A program made the translations under genes and the position numbers. From Pseudomonas vlassakiae (GTDB taxonomy: Bacteria; Pseudomonadota; Gammaproteobacteria; Pseudomonadales; Pseudomonadaceae), in NCBI RefSeq assembly GCF_014269035.2, contig NZ_JABWRP020000007.1, positions 186,001-250,000 on the forward strand: a stretch of 64,000 bases of DNA. The letters run 5' to 3'. How positions within the stretch are numbered: position 1 is the first letter of the stretch; each line of letters starts with the position of its first letter. The notes under the pieces were generated by a model. The model was not told where the DNA came from. It was given only the letters and a program-made list of their open reading frames with translations, and ran no database searches. Below, one piece after another: positions 27,652 to 36,569 of the stretch.

Positions 27652-29145
27652 TCAGCCGCGCAGCTGATACCAGGTGGTCTTCAGCTGCGAGTATTTGTCG
27701 AACGAATGCAGCGACAGGTCGCGGCCGAACCCGGACTGCTTGCCACCGCCAAACGGCACGGTCACATCCAGTGCATCGACGGTGTTCACCGACACCGTAC
27801 CGGCCTTGAGCGCACGGGCAACCCGGTGCGCGCGATTCAGGTCATCGCTCCACACCGACGCCGCCAGGCCGTAGAGGCTGTCATTGGCCAGGCCAATCGC
27901 CTCGTCTTCGGTATCGAACGCACTGACCGCCAGCACCGGGCCGAACACCTCGTCCCGGGCCAGGCTCATGCGCTTGTCGACGCCGGCGAAGATGGTCGGC
28001 TCGATAAAGTTGTCCGAGGTCCCGATGGTCAGGCGTTGCCCGCCACAGACCAGCCGCGCACCTTCCTCATGGGCCTGGCCGATGGCCCGGGCAATGCGCG
28101 TGGTCTGCTCGGCGTCGACAATGGCACCCGCACGGCTGGCCGGGTCCAGCGGGTTGCCTGGTTGCCACTGGCGGGCCTTGGCCTGCAGGCGTTCGATGAA
28201 CGCGTCATGGATCGAGCGCTGCACATACAGCCTCGAGTTGGCCGAGCACACCTCGCCCTGGTTGAAAAAGATGCCAAAGGCAGCCTTCTCGGCGGCTAGG
28301 TCCAGGTCTTGGCAGTCGGCGAACACCAGGTTCGGGCTCTTGCCGCCACACTCCAGCCACACCTGTTTGAGGTTGGACTGGGCCGAGTACTGCATGAAGT
28401 ACTTGCCGACCTGGGTGGACCCGGTGAACACCAGGCAATCGACGTCCGGGTGCAGGCCCAGTGCACGCCCTGCCGTTTCGCCAAGGCCCGGGACCACGTT
28501 GAGCACGCCTTCCGGCAGGCCGGCCTCCAGCGCCAGCTCGGCCAGGCGCAAGGCGGAAAACGGCGATTGCTCGGCGGGCTTGAGCACTACACTGTTGCCG
28601 GCCGCCAGCGCCGGGGCGAGTTTCCAGGCGGCCATGTCGAGCGGGAAGTTCCACGGCACCACCGCGGCTACCACACCCAGCGCTTCGCGGGTGATGGTGG
28701 CCAAGGCATTGGCGGCGGTCGGTGCAACCTGGTCGTAGACCTTGTCGAGCGCCTCGCCATACCAGGCGAAGACATGGGCCGAACCGGGCACGTCGATGTT
28801 GTAGGCATCCATGACCGGCTTGCCCATGTTCAGCGAGTCCAGCAGCGCCAGTTCTTCGCGATGGGCCATGATCAGCTCGGCCAGGCGCAGCAGTACCTTC
28901 TTGCGCTCGACGGGCGCCATGCGCGGCCAGGGCCCTTGTTCGAACGCCTTGCGCGCCGTGCTGACGGCGAGGTCGACGTCGGCCTGGTCACAGGCAGCGA
29001 CACGGGCGAGCAGCTGACGGGTCGCAGGGTTGATGGCGTCGAACGTTGCACCGCTGGCGGCCCCCAACTGGCGGCCGCCGATCGAGGCCTTGTCTGGCAG
29101 GCTCAGGCCTGCCGCGCGCTGTTGCCAGTATCCGAGATCGTACAT
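27652..29145 (-). CDS. NAD(P)-dependent aldehyde dehydrogenase, PuuC-like
   Basis: A 497-residue ALDH with the NAD-binding VPWNFPLDMAAWKLAPALAAG, the catalytic Glu in LECGGKSPNLV and the nucleophilic Cys in FFNQGEVCSANSRLYV. These are close to gamma-glutamyl-gamma-aminobutyraldehyde dehydrogenase (PuuC) and KauB-type enzymes that oxidise aminoaldehydes. ATG 29145 (AGGAG 5 bases upstream) begins the aligned sequence; the longer frame adds unrelated residues. It is divergent from a PuuP-like amine permease, which supports a polyamine or amino-aldehyde role. No gamma-glutamylputrescine synthetase gene is adjacent. Confidence 0.87.
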   Translation of the reverse strand: MYDLGYWQQRAAGLSLPDKASIGGRQLGAASGATFDAINPATRQLLARVAACDQADVDLAVSTARKAFEQGPWPRMAPVERKKVLLRLAELIMAHREELALLDSLNMGKPVMDAYNIDVPGSAHVFAWYGEALDKVYDQVAPTAANALATITREALGVVAAVVPWNFPLDMAAWKLAPALAAGNSVVLKPAEQSPFSALRLAELALEAGLPEGVLNVVPGLGETAGRALGLHPDVDCLVFTGSTQVGKYFMQYSAQSNLKQVWLECGGKSPNLVFADCQDLDLAAEKAAFGIFFNQGEVCSANSRLYVQRSIHDAFIERLQAKARQWQPGNPLDPASRAGAIVDAEQTTRIARAIGQAHEEGARLVCGGQRLTIGTSDNFIEPTIFAGVDKRMSLARDEVFGPVLAVSAFDTEDEAIGLANDSLYGLAASVWSDDLNRAHRVARALKAGTVSVNTVDALDVTVPFGGGKQSGFGRDLSLHSFDKYSQLKTTWYQLRG

Positions 29146-29447
29146 ACACACTCCTGACGACCGTCCCTGCGGTCCGATTGTTATGGGTCTGGCCAACATT
29201 CTTGGCCCAGCCACAGGCCCGGCGAAACCAGCTTTTTGTTGCCCCTTGCAGAGGAAAATGCTCGCCAGCGACGGGCGCCAGGGTTTACGCGACCGGCGTG
29301 CAATGCTCCCCCCAAAGGGTGATTTCGAGGCCTCATCGAGTGTGGGAGCATTCGAGCCGCGCCATTCCAGCCCCACCCCAACGCTCTTACCAGTAGCGAG
29401 CCCGCTCGCCTACTGCAGCTTCCTGCATCCCATTTCAGGAGTCAGCC
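29146..29447. other. Divergent promoter region between aldehyde dehydrogenase and permease
   Basis: This 302-base gap should hold the promoters of two divergent genes. I checked for sigma-54 -24/-12 elements; TGGCCAACATTCTTGG (about 29190) is suggestive but lacks the GC at -12. I see no clear gene or repeat. Confidence 0.45.
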
Positions 29448-30827
29448 ATGCATACAACAACAACTACAGCCCAGCCCCATCACCCTCAGCCTGCGTCAGC
29501 CAGCAACCCTTCAGGCCGCTTCAGAAAGTCCATGGGCATGACCGCGCTGGTCCTGTTCGGCCTCGCCTACATGGTCCCGCTTGCCGTCTTCACCACCTAT
29601 GGCTTGGTCACCCAGATGACCAAGGGCCACCTGCCCATCGCCTACCTCCTCACCCTCGCCGCCATGCTCCTGACGGCCTACAGTTACGGCCGCATGGTCC
29701 AGGCCCATCCCTACTCCGGTTCCGTCTACACCTACACACGCAAGGCGTTCGGCAGCCATTTCGGCTTTATCGCCGGCTGGACCTTGCTGCTCGACTACAT
29801 CTTCCTGCCGCTGCTCAGCTACCTGTTGATCGGCATCTACATGTCCGAGTACTTCCCGACCATCCATGCCTGGGTGTGGGTGGCCGGGTCGATCGCCCTG
29901 GTGACCTTCCTCAACCTGATCGGCATCGAGTCGATCACCCGGGTCAACTGGGTCCTGGTGGTGGCTCAGCTGGTGTTCATCGTGGTGTTCGTCGCGCTGT
30001 CGATACGCCACATGGACAGCCAGGCCGCGCCGGTGTCGCTGCTGGCGCCGTTCCATCATGAAGGTTTCAGCGTGCCACTGATCATGACCGGCGCGGCGGT
30101 GCTGTGCCTGTCGTTCCTCGGCTTCGATGCGGTGTCGACCATGGCCGAGGAAACCAGCAACCCGACCCGGCGCATCCCGCAGGCGATCCTGGCGGTGTCG
30201 CTGATCGGTGGCCTGCTGTTCCTGGTGGTGTCGTACTTCGCGCAGATGGTGTTCCCCGACTGGGCCAGCTTCGCCGACCCGGATTCGGCGTCGGTAGACG
30301 TGATGCGCCGGGTCGGCGGCGAATACCTGGTGACGGCCTTTACTGCGACCTATGTAGCGGGCTGCTTCGCCTCGGCGATGGTGTCCCAGGCCAGCGTGTC
30401 GCGGGTGCTGTTCGCCATGGGCCGCGATGGCGCGCTACCGCGGATGTTTGGCCAGCTGGTGACCAGGAAGCGCGTGCCGGCGACGGCAATCCTGCTGGTC
30501 AGCCTGCTGTCGCTGGTGGCGCTGTTCATCACCTTGGACACCGTGGCCAACATGATCAGCTTCGGTGCCCTGTTCGCCTTTTCGGCGGTGAACCTGGCGG
30601 TGGTCAAGCACTACCTGGTGGACCAACAGTTGCGTGGGGTGCGCAATGGCCTGCTGTATGGTGCGATTCCGGCGCTCGGCTTCCTCAGCACGATCTGGCT
30701 GTGGACCAGCCTTTCGAGCATGTCCTTCGCCATAGGCTTGAGCTGGATGGGCGTCGGGTTCCTCTGCCTGTTCGGCCTGACCAAGGCCTTTCGGGTGAAG
30801 CTGCCGGAGTTGCACATGGCCGAGTGA
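29448..30827 (+). CDS. APC-family amine/amino acid permease, PuuP-like
   Basis: A 459-residue, about 12-helix transporter with the early GMTALVLFGLAYMVPLAVFT helix and GRMVQAHPYSGSVYTYTRKAFG typical of the putrescine importer PuuP branch. ATG 29448 has GGAG 6 bases upstream. Its N-terminus is rich in Thr, His and Pro. It is divergent from a PuuC-like aldehyde dehydrogenase, so uptake of putrescine or a related amine is likely. A REP follows the gene. Confidence 0.87.
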   Translation: MHTTTTTAQPHHPQPASASNPSGRFRKSMGMTALVLFGLAYMVPLAVFTTYGLVTQMTKGHLPIAYLLTLAAMLLTAYSYGRMVQAHPYSGSVYTYTRKAFGSHFGFIAGWTLLLDYIFLPLLSYLLIGIYMSEYFPTIHAWVWVAGSIALVTFLNLIGIESITRVNWVLVVAQLVFIVVFVALSIRHMDSQAAPVSLLAPFHHEGFSVPLIMTGAAVLCLSFLGFDAVSTMAEETSNPTRRIPQAILAVSLIGGLLFLVVSYFAQMVFPDWASFADPDSASVDVMRRVGGEYLVTAFTATYVAGCFASAMVSQASVSRVLFAMGRDGALPRMFGQLVTRKRVPATAILLVSLLSLVALFITLDTVANMISFGALFAFSAVNLAVVKHYLVDQQLRGVRNGLLYGAIPALGFLSTIWLWTSLSSMSFAIGLSWMGVGFLCLFGLTKAFRVKLPELHMAE

Positions 30828-30841
30828 TGGGGTGCCTGTGT

Positions 30842-30888
30842 GTAGGAGCGGATTTATCCGCGATGCGCCGCGCGGGCGGCGCTCGATC
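30842..30888. repeat. P. putida REP element, copy identical to 56182-56228
   Basis: The unit starts GTAGGAGCGGATTTATCCGC and continues through GCGCGGGCGGCGCTCGATC. The same 47 bases occur in reverse orientation at 56182-56228. It lies between the permease gene and the MFS gene. Confidence 0.8.
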
Positions 30889-30985
30889 GCCCAGGCCCTG
30901 CAAATCCATCGCTCTACCCCTTGCGCCGCCTCCAAATGATATGATCCCTCATTAAACGTTTCAGCATGTTTCATAAGGGACCGCA

Positions 30986-32173
30986 ATGTCTGTTCAGGAG
31001 TTACCGCCGCTCGCCACGACCAAGGCCAACGTCGGCAAGATGGAAGCTGCCATGGCGCTGGGCAGCTTCGCCATCGGCACTGGCGAATTCGCCATCATGG
31101 GCCTGATGCCCGATATCGCCAGCAACTTGCAACTGAGCGAGCCGCAAGTTGGCCATGCCATCAGCGCCTACGCGCTGGGTGTGGTGGTCGGCGCCCCGAC
31201 CCTGGCCATCCTCGGTGCCAAGCTGCTGCGCAAGCACATGCTGCTGTGGCTGATGGCGCTGTATGCCATCGGCAACCTGGCCACCGCCTTTGCCCCGTCG
31301 TTCACCAGCATGGTGGCCTTCCGCTTCATCAGCGGCCTGCCCCACGGCGCCTACTTCGGCATCGCCGCCGTGGTGGCGTCGAGCATGGTGCCGAACAACC
31401 AGCGCGCCGGCGCCGTGGCGCGGGTGATGATGGGCCTGACCCTGGCGATGCTGCTGGGCAACCCGGTGGCAACCTTCCTCGGCCAGTTGTTCGGCTGGCG
31501 TTCGGCGTTCATCCTGGTCGGTACCATCGCCCTGTGCACCATCGCCCTGGTCTGGCGATACGTGCCGCAGCCCGACGATGAACCCCGCAGCGACCCGCGC
31601 AAGGAACTGCAAGCCTTTACCCTGCCGCAGGTATGGATGGCCTTGGGCATTGCCGCGATCGGCTTTGCCGGCATGTTCTGCGTATTCAGCTACCTGGCAC
31701 CGACCATGCTGCAGGTTACCCAGGTGGCGCCGGAGTGGATCCCCTTCGGCCTGGCCGCGTTCGGCGCCGGCGGTATCATCGGCAACATTGCCGGCGGCAA
31801 GCTGTTCGACCGCCTGCAGTTCCGCGCCGTGGGCATCGTGCTGGTATGGTCGGCGGCGGTGCTGCTGTTCTTCAGCGTCGCCGCCCAGGCGCTGTGGTCG
31901 GTGCTGTTGGGGATCGGCCTGGTCGGTACCATGATCGCCCTGGCCGCGCCGCTGCAGATCCGCCTGATGGACATCGCCCATGAAGCGCCAAGCCTGGCGG
32001 CCGCTTCCAACCATGCCGCCTTCAACCTGGCCAACGCCCTGGGCCCCTGGCTGGGCGGCATGGCCATCAGCGCCGGCCTGGGCTGGACCAGCACCGGTTA
32101 CATCGGTGCTGCAACCGCCTTGGCGGGGTTGCTGATCTACCTGGTGGCACGCCGTATGAAGGGCGGGCACTGA
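30986..32173 (+). CDS. MFS transporter, DHA1/AraJ-like efflux protein
   Basis: A 395-residue protein with 12 predicted helices and the sequences GTGEFAIMGLMPDIA, SGLPHGAYFGIAAVVAS and LLGNPVATFLGQLFGWR, characteristic of the AraJ/YdhP/Cml-type DHA1 efflux group. AAGGGA 5 bases upstream supports the ATG. Substrate unknown; members export sugars, drugs or purine analogues. Confidence 0.85.
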   Translation: MSVQELPPLATTKANVGKMEAAMALGSFAIGTGEFAIMGLMPDIASNLQLSEPQVGHAISAYALGVVVGAPTLAILGAKLLRKHMLLWLMALYAIGNLATAFAPSFTSMVAFRFISGLPHGAYFGIAAVVASSMVPNNQRAGAVARVMMGLTLAMLLGNPVATFLGQLFGWRSAFILVGTIALCTIALVWRYVPQPDDEPRSDPRKELQAFTLPQVWMALGIAAIGFAGMFCVFSYLAPTMLQVTQVAPEWIPFGLAAFGAGGIIGNIAGGKLFDRLQFRAVGIVLVWSAAVLLFFSVAAQALWSVLLGIGLVGTMIALAAPLQIRLMDIAHEAPSLAAASNHAAFNLANALGPWLGGMAISAGLGWTSTGYIGAATALAGLLIYLVARRMKGGH

Positions 32174-32219
32174 GCCCCTTCACCGGCCTCTTCGCAGGCT
32201 TGCCGCGACGGGGCCGGGA

Positions 32220-32612
32220 TCATCGCTGGGTAATACCCAGCAAGCGTTCCAGCGAGACCCTGGTCGACGGCGCCAGTTCGACTGCCTGCGCCGCACTGCC
32301 GTGCAATGCCTTGCCCACCATGTACAACGCCGTGACGCAGTTCGGCGGCAGGTAGCCTTCGTTGCTCCAGGCATGCAGCTGATAGGCAAAGAACGCCGTT
32401 GCCTGGGGTTTGTTGGCGACCATGTCCTCGATGCGCGCCAATAGCGTCTCCGAGAGCTCCTCGCGCTCACAGGCCTCCGGGCTTTGCGACAAGGCGTCAT
32501 TCATGCGTGCAAACAGTTCGCCCGCGCGCGGGCACATCAGCTGTATCGCGCAGCTCCTCAACTGCTGTTGCGGCGTAAACGTCAGCGGCATTTTGTCTGG
32601 CACTCCCGTCAT
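32220..32612 (-). CDS. Conserved hypothetical protein
   Basis: A protein of about 130 residues with no membrane segment and no motif I recognise. It contains LRSCAIQLMCPRAGELFARM and a helical TLLARIEDMVANKPQATAFFAYQLHAW region, so it is probably a small helical cytoplasmic protein. The start is uncertain: ATG 32612 is used, with ATG 32666 and 32591 as alternatives, none having a clear ribosome site. It converges with the MFS gene and its upstream region is unusually AT-rich. Confidence 0.6.
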   Translation of the reverse strand: MTGVPDKMPLTFTPQQQLRSCAIQLMCPRAGELFARMNDALSQSPEACEREELSETLLARIEDMVANKPQATAFFAYQLHAWSNEGYLPPNCVTALYMVGKALHGSAAQAVELAPSTRVSLERLLGITQR

Positions 32613-32666
32613 CCTAAAGAGATAGCACGTAAGGGTGGGAGTGTCGTGATATCGAAAAAGTGGCAC

Positions 32667-33021
32667 CGCTGTGAAAATAAATTTTTGCAGCGGTCAATGG
32701 ATCGCCTGCGGCATCGCGAGCTGTGCTCGCGGCGGGGTCTTTTTCGGGCCTGTAAATATCCGTGCAGCGAAGGTATTTTTCACATTCTTCTCACTGCTTG
32801 ATAACACACCCTGTGTCATCTTTGCATGGCGCATTCTCTTTTTAACTACGCCCCAACTTTCATTAACTTTTGTTTCATATGAAACCCGCATTTCGTTAAT
32901 TGCCACTCCCTGTCAAACCGTCTGACAATCGCCTCCGCTCATAGCTGAACGCCAGTCCCTGCGCGCTCCAGGCACGAGCTCAAACCTCGATAACAGCCAA
33001 TAAACTTTTCAGAGGAAGTTT
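32667..33021. other. AT-rich divergent promoter region
   Basis: About 355 bases, noticeably richer in A and T than the flanks, between the hypothetical gene (-) and the SDR reductase (+). It holds a 14-bp perfect palindrome at 32872-32885 and several poly-T/A tracts but no convincing gene. The ribosome site AGAGGAAG precedes ATG 33022. Confidence 0.5.
32872..32885. promoter_or_regulatory. 14-bp palindrome GTTTCATATGAAAC
   Basis: A perfect palindrome about 137 bases upstream of the SDR reductase start. It is the arrangement of a TetR or LacI-type operator and differs from the PtxS sequence. No regulator gene is adjacent. Confidence 0.4.
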
Positions 33022-34170
33022 ATGAACGCGCCTGCCCCACACATTAACTTCGACCTTCACGAACATATACTGCTGACCGGTGCCACCGGGTTTCTTGGCG
33101 GTTCGGTAACGGCCCAACTGATTGCCAACGGCCGTAGCGCCAACCTGTGTTTTCTGGTGCGCGCCGACAGCGCTGAGCAAGGCCTCGAACGCCTGCGCGG
33201 CAACCTGCGCCAGCATGGCGTTGCCGAGCGTGACTGCCTGGCCCTGCGCGCCGACCAGATCATATGCGGCGACTTCCTCGATACCCGTTGGCTGGCAGAC
33301 GCCACACCCCGGCTGATGCAAATCGATCGGGTGATCAACTGCGCGGCGGTGGCTTCGTTCTCGAAGAACCCGAACATCTGGCCGGTCAATGTCGAGGGCA
33401 CCTACGCCTTCGCCGAAGTGATGAGCCGCTCGACGCGCCTCAAGCGCTTCCTACACGTGGGCACGGCGATGAGCTGCGGGCCGCAACGCGAATCGCCGAT
33501 CAGCGAGTCCTGGGAGTTCCCGGCTGCCGAGCAGCAGTTGGTCGACTACACCGCCTCGAAGGCCGAAATCGAACGACGCATGAGCGAACAACTGCCGCAA
33601 CTGCCGTTGGTGGTGGCGCGCCCGTCCATCGTGGTGGGCCACCGCACCCTGGGTTGCCAGGCCTCGGCGAGCATCTTCTGGGTGTTCCGCATGGGCTTTG
33701 CCCTGGAGAGTTTCACCTGCGAACTGGACGAACAGATCGATGTGATCCCGGTGGACTACTGCGCCGAAGCACTGATCGGCCTGACCCTCAAGCCACGCCT
33801 GGAGCACAACCTGTACCACATCTCCGCCGGCCATCAGGCCGCTTGCACCTTTGCCGAGATTGACCAGGCCTTTGCCCATGCCAATGGCGCGGCGCCCGTG
33901 GGCGAACGTTACCGCAAGGTCGATGTCGATGACCTGAAGAGCCTGGCGCAGGACTTCGAAGCGCGCATCGGCCCGGCCAACCCACGCCTGGTTTTGCGCG
34001 CCCTGCGCCTGTACAGCGGCTTCGCCGACCTCAACTACCTGTTCGACAACAGCCGTTTGCTTGAAGAAGGCATCGCCGTGCCACCGCGGTTCACCGATTA
34101 CCTGGATGTATGCGTGAAATCGTCCAGTGGTGTGAGCATCGCCACCCAGATGCAGTGGGATTTCAAGTAA
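33022..34170 (+). CDS. Extended SDR, thioester-reductase/fatty-acyl reductase-like
   Basis: A 382-residue NAD(P)-binding protein with TGATGFLG at residues 19-26, CAAVASFSKNP after the second strand, and the YTASK catalytic pair. The arrangement resembles the reductase domains of carboxylic acid or fatty-acyl-CoA reductases and Myxococcus thioester reductases, not sugar epimerases. ATG 33022 has AGAGGA about 6 bases upstream. No carrier protein or adenylation domain is attached, so it may reduce a CoA- or ACP-bound acyl group or be a stand-alone oxidoreductase. Substrate unknown. A 32-base inverted repeat separates it from convergent kguD. Confidence 0.72.
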   Translation: MNAPAPHINFDLHEHILLTGATGFLGGSVTAQLIANGRSANLCFLVRADSAEQGLERLRGNLRQHGVAERDCLALRADQIICGDFLDTRWLADATPRLMQIDRVINCAAVASFSKNPNIWPVNVEGTYAFAEVMSRSTRLKRFLHVGTAMSCGPQRESPISESWEFPAAEQQLVDYTASKAEIERRMSEQLPQLPLVVARPSIVVGHRTLGCQASASIFWVFRMGFALESFTCELDEQIDVIPVDYCAEALIGLTLKPRLEHNLYHISAGHQAACTFAEIDQAFAHANGAAPVGERYRKVDVDDLKSLAQDFEARIGPANPRLVLRALRLYSGFADLNYLFDNSRLLEEGIAVPPRFTDYLDVCVKSSSGVSIATQMQWDFK

Positions 34171-34198
34171 GCCACCCTGCCGAGCATGACCCGGCCCA

Positions 34199-34230
34199 CC
34201 TGTGGGATCGGGCATGCCCGCTCCCACAGG
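34199..34230. terminator. Palindromic element between convergent genes (REP-family, likely bidirectional terminator)
   Basis: CCTGTGGGA/TCCCACAGG arms with an inner CGGG/CCCG stem form a 32-base hairpin between the SDR gene and kguD. The CCTGTGGGA...TCCCACAGG ends are the same as in the P. putida repeats at 39464-39583. Confidence 0.7.
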
Positions 34231-34238
34231 ATTCGGCG

Positions 34239-35204
34239 TTACTGCACGTTGACCAGGTTCGGCGGACGCTGGCCGGCCAAGGCGCTTAGCAGGTTGTCCA
34301 CCGCACAGCGCGCCATGGCCTCCCGCGTCTCATGGGTCGCTGATCCGATGTGCGGCGTCGCCACCACATTGTCGAGCTGCAGCAGCGGCGAATCGGCAGC
34401 CAACGGCTCGCGCACGAAGACGTCCAGCCCTGCCCCGCCAATCCGCTTCTGTTGCAGCGCCTCGATCAGGGCGGTCTCATCCACCACCCGCCCGCGGGCA
34501 ATGTTCACCAGTATCGCCCCGGGCTTCATCAACCCCAGTTCGCGGGCGCCGATCAGGCCCTCGGTCGTGGCACTGAGCGGTACTGTCAGGCACACATAGT
34601 CCGACTCGGCCAGCAACCCATCCAGGCTGCAGTAACGCGCCCCATGGCGTGCCTCCACTTCTGGCTTGGCGCGCGAGCTGTGGTACAGCACACGCATGCC
34701 GAAGCCGGCCGCGCCCCGCCGGGCCAATGCTTCACCAATGCGCCCCATGCCAACGACCCCCAAGGTCTTGCCGTGCACATCGGTGCCGAAGTGCGCCGGC
34801 CCCAGGCTGGCCTGCCATTTCCCCGCACGCACCCAACCGGCCAGCTCCACCACCCGCCGGGCGGTGGCCAGGAGCAGGGCGAAGCCGGTATCGGCGGTGG
34901 TTTCGGTGAGCACGTCCGGGGTATTGGTCAGCATCACCCCGCGGCGTGTCAGGTCCGCGATGTCGTAGTTGTCGACGCCCACCGACACGCTGGCAATCAC
35001 CTCCAGTTGCGGTGCCAGGTCGAGCAGTTCACCGTCCAGGCGCACACTGGCGCCCAACAGGCCATGCGCCCCCGGCAAGGCATCGCGCAGACGCGCCAGG
35101 CCATCCGCAGCACGGGTGTCCACCCAGGTCACCTCCACCTGTTCCTCCAGCTTCGCCAGCAAGGCGTCGGACAGGCGTTTGTACAAGACGATGCGTTTCT
35201 TCAT
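34239..35204 (-). CDS. kguD: 2-ketogluconate 6-phosphate reductase
   Basis: A 321-residue D-2-hydroxyacid dehydrogenase with the Rossmann motif GVVGMGRIGEALARR, catalytic Arg in NIARGRVVDE, Glu in LDVFVREPL, and the catalytic His in TPHIGSATHETR. It reduces 2-keto-6-phosphogluconate to 6-phosphogluconate, feeding the Entner-Doudoroff pathway. It is the last gene of the kguE-kguK-kguT-kguD operon, 9 bases after kguT. Position in this conserved operon makes the specific assignment secure compared with generic glyoxylate reductases. Confidence 0.92.
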   Translation of the reverse strand: MKKRIVLYKRLSDALLAKLEEQVEVTWVDTRAADGLARLRDALPGAHGLLGASVRLDGELLDLAPQLEVIASVSVGVDNYDIADLTRRGVMLTNTPDVLTETTADTGFALLLATARRVVELAGWVRAGKWQASLGPAHFGTDVHGKTLGVVGMGRIGEALARRGAAGFGMRVLYHSSRAKPEVEARHGARYCSLDGLLAESDYVCLTVPLSATTEGLIGARELGLMKPGAILVNIARGRVVDETALIEALQQKRIGGAGLDVFVREPLAADSPLLQLDNVVATPHIGSATHETREAMARCAVDNLLSALAGQRPPNLVNVQ

Positions 35205-35213
35205 GGTTGCTTC

Positions 35214-36506
35214 CTATTGGCTCATGGCCAGGCGTGGGCCGCCGCGCTTGGCCCGGCCTGAGGTCTGTGAGGTTTTCAGTACTGCGGTCAGCGCCACTGC
35301 CGTCAGCAGCGCCCCCGACATGAACAGGTAGGAGGCACCCGGGCCGCCAGTGGCGCCGTTCAGGTAGCCCACCAGCCAAGAGCCACCAAACGAACCCAGC
35401 GCGCCCATGCTGTTGATCAGCGCCATGGCCCCGCCGGCCACGTTGCTCGGCAGAATCTCCGGCACGATGGCGAAGAACGGGCCATAGGGTGCGTACATGC
35501 AGGCACCGGCAAGCACCAGCAGCGCGTAGGACAGCCAGAAATGCTCGGTGCCCAGCGCGTAAGAGCCGTAGAACGCCACGGCAGCGATCAACAGCGGTGG
35601 CCAGACGAAACGCTTGCGCTTCTGCAGGCGGTCCGAGGCCCACGACACCCCGACCATGGCCAGCACCGCCGCCATGTACGGCACCGAGGCCAACCAGCCG
35701 GCCTCGACGATATCGACATTGGCAGCCTGCTTGAGAATCGACGGCAGCCACAGCACGAAGCCATACACACCGATGCTCCAGCAAAAGTACTGCAACGACA
35801 GCACGATCACCTGCGGCGAGCGGAATGCTTCGCGGTAGTTCTTCACCGGTTTGATGCCAAACTGTTCGGCCGCCAGGGCCTGCTCCAGGCTGGCCTTTTC
35901 CTGTTCGCTCAGCCACTTCACCTGAGCTGGCCGGTCATCCACCAGGCGCCACCAGATAAAGGCCCAGAGCACCGCCGGCAGGCCTTCGATGATGAACATC
36001 CAGCGCCAGTCGAAATGCTTGATCAGGTAGCCCGAGACCACCGACATCCAGAGGATGGTCACCGGGTTGCCCAGCATCAGGAAGGTGTTGGCCCGCGAGC
36101 GCTCGGCGCGGGTGAACCAGTGGCACAGGTACACCAGCATGGCCGGCATCACCGCCGCTTCCACCACGCCGAGCAGGAAGCGGATGGCAATCAGCAGGTA
36201 GACGTTGCTGATCATCCCGGTCAGGGTCGCCAGGCCGCCCCAGAGGATCAGGCTGACGAAGATCAGTTTCTTCACGCTGCGCTTTTCGGCGTAGATCGCG
36301 CCGGGTACCTGGAAGAAGAAGTACCCCAGGAAGAACAGCGCACCCAGCAGCGAAGACAGCACGGGGGTGATCTTCAGGTCGTCGGCCATCCCCGAGGCCG
36401 CGGCGAAGCCGTAGTTGGCGCGGTCCAGGTAGGCCAGGCTGTAGGTGATGAAGACGATCGGGATGATGTACCACCAGCGGCGTGGTGCGAGGCGAGTCGG
36501 TTGCAT
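35214..36506 (-). CDS. kguT: 2-ketogluconate transporter, MFS
   Basis: A 430-residue, 12-helix ACS-family symporter with SLAYLDRANYGFAAASGMAD in helix 1 and VVEAAVMPAMLVYLCHWF in TM4-5. In Pseudomonas the kgu operon symporter imports 2-ketogluconate from the periplasm. ATG 36506 has AGGAG 8 bases upstream. It sits 63 bases downstream of kguK and shares the operon's PtxS control. Confidence 0.9.
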   Translation of the reverse strand: MQPTRLAPRRWWYIIPIVFITYSLAYLDRANYGFAAASGMADDLKITPVLSSLLGALFFLGYFFFQVPGAIYAEKRSVKKLIFVSLILWGGLATLTGMISNVYLLIAIRFLLGVVEAAVMPAMLVYLCHWFTRAERSRANTFLMLGNPVTILWMSVVSGYLIKHFDWRWMFIIEGLPAVLWAFIWWRLVDDRPAQVKWLSEQEKASLEQALAAEQFGIKPVKNYREAFRSPQVIVLSLQYFCWSIGVYGFVLWLPSILKQAANVDIVEAGWLASVPYMAAVLAMVGVSWASDRLQKRKRFVWPPLLIAAVAFYGSYALGTEHFWLSYALLVLAGACMYAPYGPFFAIVPEILPSNVAGGAMALINSMGALGSFGGSWLVGYLNGATGGPGASYLFMSGALLTAVALTAVLKTSQTSGRAKRGGPRLAMSQ

Positions 36507-36569
36507 GAAACGTTCTCCTGAGCTTGTTGTTTTTGTCGCAACAGGGCCGGCTTGCCGGCGTTCAGCGGT

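Noticed and set aside
29185..29205. Possible sigma-54 promoter TGGCC...TTGG before the permease
   Set aside because: The -12 GC doublet is missing, so it does not match the consensus.
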